Source of the DNA: Propionibacteriaceae bacterium | GTDB taxonomy: Bacteria > Actinomycetota > Actinomycetes > Propionibacteriales > Propionibacteriaceae | Length of the DNA: 7,011 bases | Assembly: GCA_031287505.1 (NCBI GenBank) | Contig: JAITSW010000148.1 | Coordinates: 1 to 7,011 of the forward strand | Direction: 5' to 3' | Shown here: positions 5,761-7,011 of the stretch, piece by piece | Layout of the letters: every line of letters starts with the position of its first letter | Numbering within the stretch: the stretch's first letter is position 1 | The notes under the pieces: generated by a model | What the model was told of the DNA's origin: nothing | What the model saw: only the letters and a program-made list of their open reading frames with translations | Databases searched by the model: none | Translations under genes and position numbers: made by a program

Positions 5761-6236
5761 GAAATCTCCTCAATGAATTTGTCCCCTGGCGGGAGTCCGG
5801 TTTGCTTCTCCGATTCTAGCGCCCCTGTCAGCAGAGCCACAGCAGCAGCCTGATCAATGATCTCGCGTTGCGCTTTTGCCTTGCGTCCGGCCGCCCGCAG
5901 CGACTTCGCCGCCGAAACAGTGGTCAGGCGCTCGTCTACCAAGCGGATGTCCAGACCTGGGAAAGCTTTGGCAATCACGGCAGCGACTTCGCGCATCGCC
6001 GACGCGGCTAGCCCTTCTGCGCCGGTCAGCGCCTTGGGCAGGCCCAGGATCAACTCTATTGGTTGGTATTCCCGAATCAAAGACGCCAATCTGTCCAAGG
6101 CCTGTTCGTCGTTGCCGACAGTTTCCACCGGATAGGCCAAGATGCCCTCTTGATCGCAAGCGGCAACCCCGATGCGGGCCTTACCCCAATCGACTGCCAA
6201 CCGGACGCCTATGCGCATGTCTGAATCGTCACACAT
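5757..6236 (-). CDS. ruvX: YqgF/RuvX family RNase H-fold nuclease (putative Holliday junction resolvase)
   Basis: The RuvX/YqgF family has an RNase H-like fold. It has been called a putative Holliday junction resolvase, and in Escherichia coli it is linked to 16S rRNA 5'-end maturation. The 159-residue frame shows RLAVDWGKARIGVAACD (12-28) with the first acidic residue Asp16, LILGLPKALTGAEGLAA (62-78), VDERLTTVSA (100-109) and IIDQAAAVALL (126-136) with Asp128, the expected order of active-site blocks. Two starts are possible. The ATG at 6236 overlaps the alaS stop by 8 bases; the ATG at 6218 gives MRIGVRLAVDWG, closer to the usual family N-terminus, and a 153-residue protein. Neither has a strong Shine-Dalgarno, so translation is probably coupled to alaS. 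The alaS-ruvX-mltG order is conserved in actinobacteria. The family call is secure; the exact cellular substrate is not. Confidence 0.92.
   Translation of the reverse strand: MCDDSDMRIGVRLAVDWGKARIGVAACDQEGILAYPVETVGNDEQALDRLASLIREYQPIELILGLPKALTGAEGLAASAMREVAAVIAKAFPGLDIRLVDERLTTVSAAKSLRAAGRKAKAQREIIDQAAAVALLTGALESEKQTGLPPGDKFIEEIS
5766..5771 (-). promoter_or_regulatory. Ribosome binding site of mltG
   Basis: The minus strand reads GAGGAG, 5 bases from the GTG at 5760, inside the last codons of ruvX. It supports the GTG start and translational coupling of the two genes. Confidence 0.65.
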
Positions 6237-7011
6237 CCAAAGCAGCGGCTATAGCGGCTAGGGCAGCCGGGGCGGCGCCTGCGTTAGAGCCCCCGCCTTG
6301 GGCCAGATCATCCTTGCCCCCACCCTTGCCGCCAAGCTCCACCGCGCCAACACCGACCAACTTGCCGGCCTTAGCCCCAAGCTCTCGTGCGGCTGAAGTG
6401 GTGGCAACCACCAGCGCTGGCTTTTCCCCGCCGCCGATAAGGGCAACGACTCCGGCCTGGACGCCAAGCTCACCGACGACCTGGGTGGCAAAGACGCGCA
6501 AATCGTTGCCGTTGACCCCGGGGAGGGTCTTGCCTACCAGCAGGAAACTGCCTACCCGCTGCCCAGCCGCAACCAATCCCGGGATTTGCGCCGCTAATTG
6601 GGCGGCCCGGAGATCGGCGAGCTGTTTTTCGGTGCTCTTAACCTGCTCGACAAGCTTGGCTACCCGGTCAGCGAGTTGGTCGGGCTGGACTTTGAGGAAT
6701 CCGGCCAAGTTGTTTACCAAAGCACGCTCGGCAGACAAGGCGGCAAAAGCGTCATTTGAGACCAACGCCTCAACCCGGCGAATCCCAGAGCCTACCGAGG
6801 ATTCCCCCAGCAGATCCAACAGGCCGATTTGCGACGTCCGGGCCACATGCGTCCCACCGCACAGCTCGCGAGACCACGGTCCGGCAAGCTCTACCATGCG
6901 AACGACTTCGCCGTATTTCTCGCCAAACATTGCCTGCGCCCCCAACGCCTTAGCCTGTGCAATCGGCATCTGAGTGGCAGTTACCTCATAATCAGCCAGA
7001 ATTGCCTCGTT
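6229..7011 (-). CDS. alaS: Alanyl-tRNA synthetase, C-terminal part (partial)
   Basis: AlaRS charges tRNA-Ala and clears mischarged Ser and Gly in its editing domain. Only the last 260 codons are present; the frame is open to the right edge, so the first Met inside the window (6969) is not a start. The visible part begins in the editing domain with AKALGAQAMFGEKYGEVVRM (20-39 of the fragment) and SRELCGGTHV (47-56), whose Cys51 and His55 match the conserved zinc-site residues. Then come IGLLDLLGESSVGSGIRRVEAL (63-84), a charged helical stretch (about 105-140) and the C-Ala/DHHA1 domain ending with a glycine-rich GGKGGGKDDLAQGGGSN (227-243), typical of the family. The tail is alanine-rich and ends ALDV. 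The aminoacylation domain lies outside the window. No break or frameshift is seen. Confidence 0.96.
   Translation of the reverse strand, partial: NEAILADYEVTATQMPIAQAKALGAQAMFGEKYGEVVRMVELAGPWSRELCGGTHVARTSQIGLLDLLGESSVGSGIRRVEALVSNDAFAALSAERALVNNLAGFLKVQPDQLADRVAKLVEQVKSTEKQLADLRAAQLAAQIPGLVAAGQRVGSFLLVGKTLPGVNGNDLRVFATQVVGELGVQAGVVALIGGGEKPALVVATTSAARELGAKAGKLVGVGAVELGGKGGGKDDLAQGGGSNAGAAPAALAAIAAALDV

Noticed and set aside
5068..5853. A 261-codon plus-strand open frame opposite mltG
   Set aside because: It is fully antisense to mltG, which has its catalytic and membrane features intact. I see no family motif or ribosome binding site for the antisense frame.
5876..6973. A 365-codon plus-strand open frame opposite alaS and ruvX
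   Set aside because: It lies antisense to two genes with clear family motifs. The translation is rich in Pro, Ser, Arg and Ala and low in complexity, as expected for the complement of GC-rich coding sequence, and has no recognisable domain.

Overview
The window is a stretch of bacterial chromosome in which every supported gene lies on the minus strand. Transcription order, from high to low coordinates, is alaS (3' part only), ruvX, mltG, aroC, aroB, a PaiB-like flavin-domain gene, efp, nusB and carA (5' part only). The order alaS-ruvX-mltG-aro genes-efp-nusB-pyrimidine genes is the classic actinobacterial arrangement. The protein sequences (EF-P, NusB, AroB, RuvX) and the fairly GC-rich composition also fit an actinobacterium. 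I lean towards Actinomycetaceae or a close relative, but that is inference from remembered sequence style and no search was run.

Region 2331-7011 is very tightly packed: alaS/ruvX overlap, ruvX/mltG share a 4-base GTGA overlap, mltG/aroC are 3 bases apart, aroC/aroB 13 bases apart, and aroB/paiB-like 1 base apart. Several genes start with GTG (mltG, aroC, paiB-like), and several Shine-Dalgarno sequences sit inside the previous gene. This looks like one translationally coupled operon covering tRNA charging, RNA or Holliday-junction nuclease function, cell-wall glycan processing and two shikimate-pathway steps. The aroK and aroE genes that often sit among these aro genes in actinobacteria are not here.

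Region 1456-1732 is the only sizeable non-coding gap. It holds two exact 36-base direct repeats, 77 bases apart, each with a GC-rich stem-loop, and a weak candidate promoter just upstream of efp. It is the least explained part of the window. Region 1-1455 carries efp, nusB and the start of carA, linking translation and transcription factors to pyrimidine/arginine precursor synthesis.

I do not see a novel multi-gene system. The genes are mostly well-known housekeeping families with intact signature motifs. The points that merit a second look are the intergenic repeat pair, the PaiB-like gene inside the operon, the missing aroK/aroE, and small protein-level oddities in EF-P, AroB and MltG.
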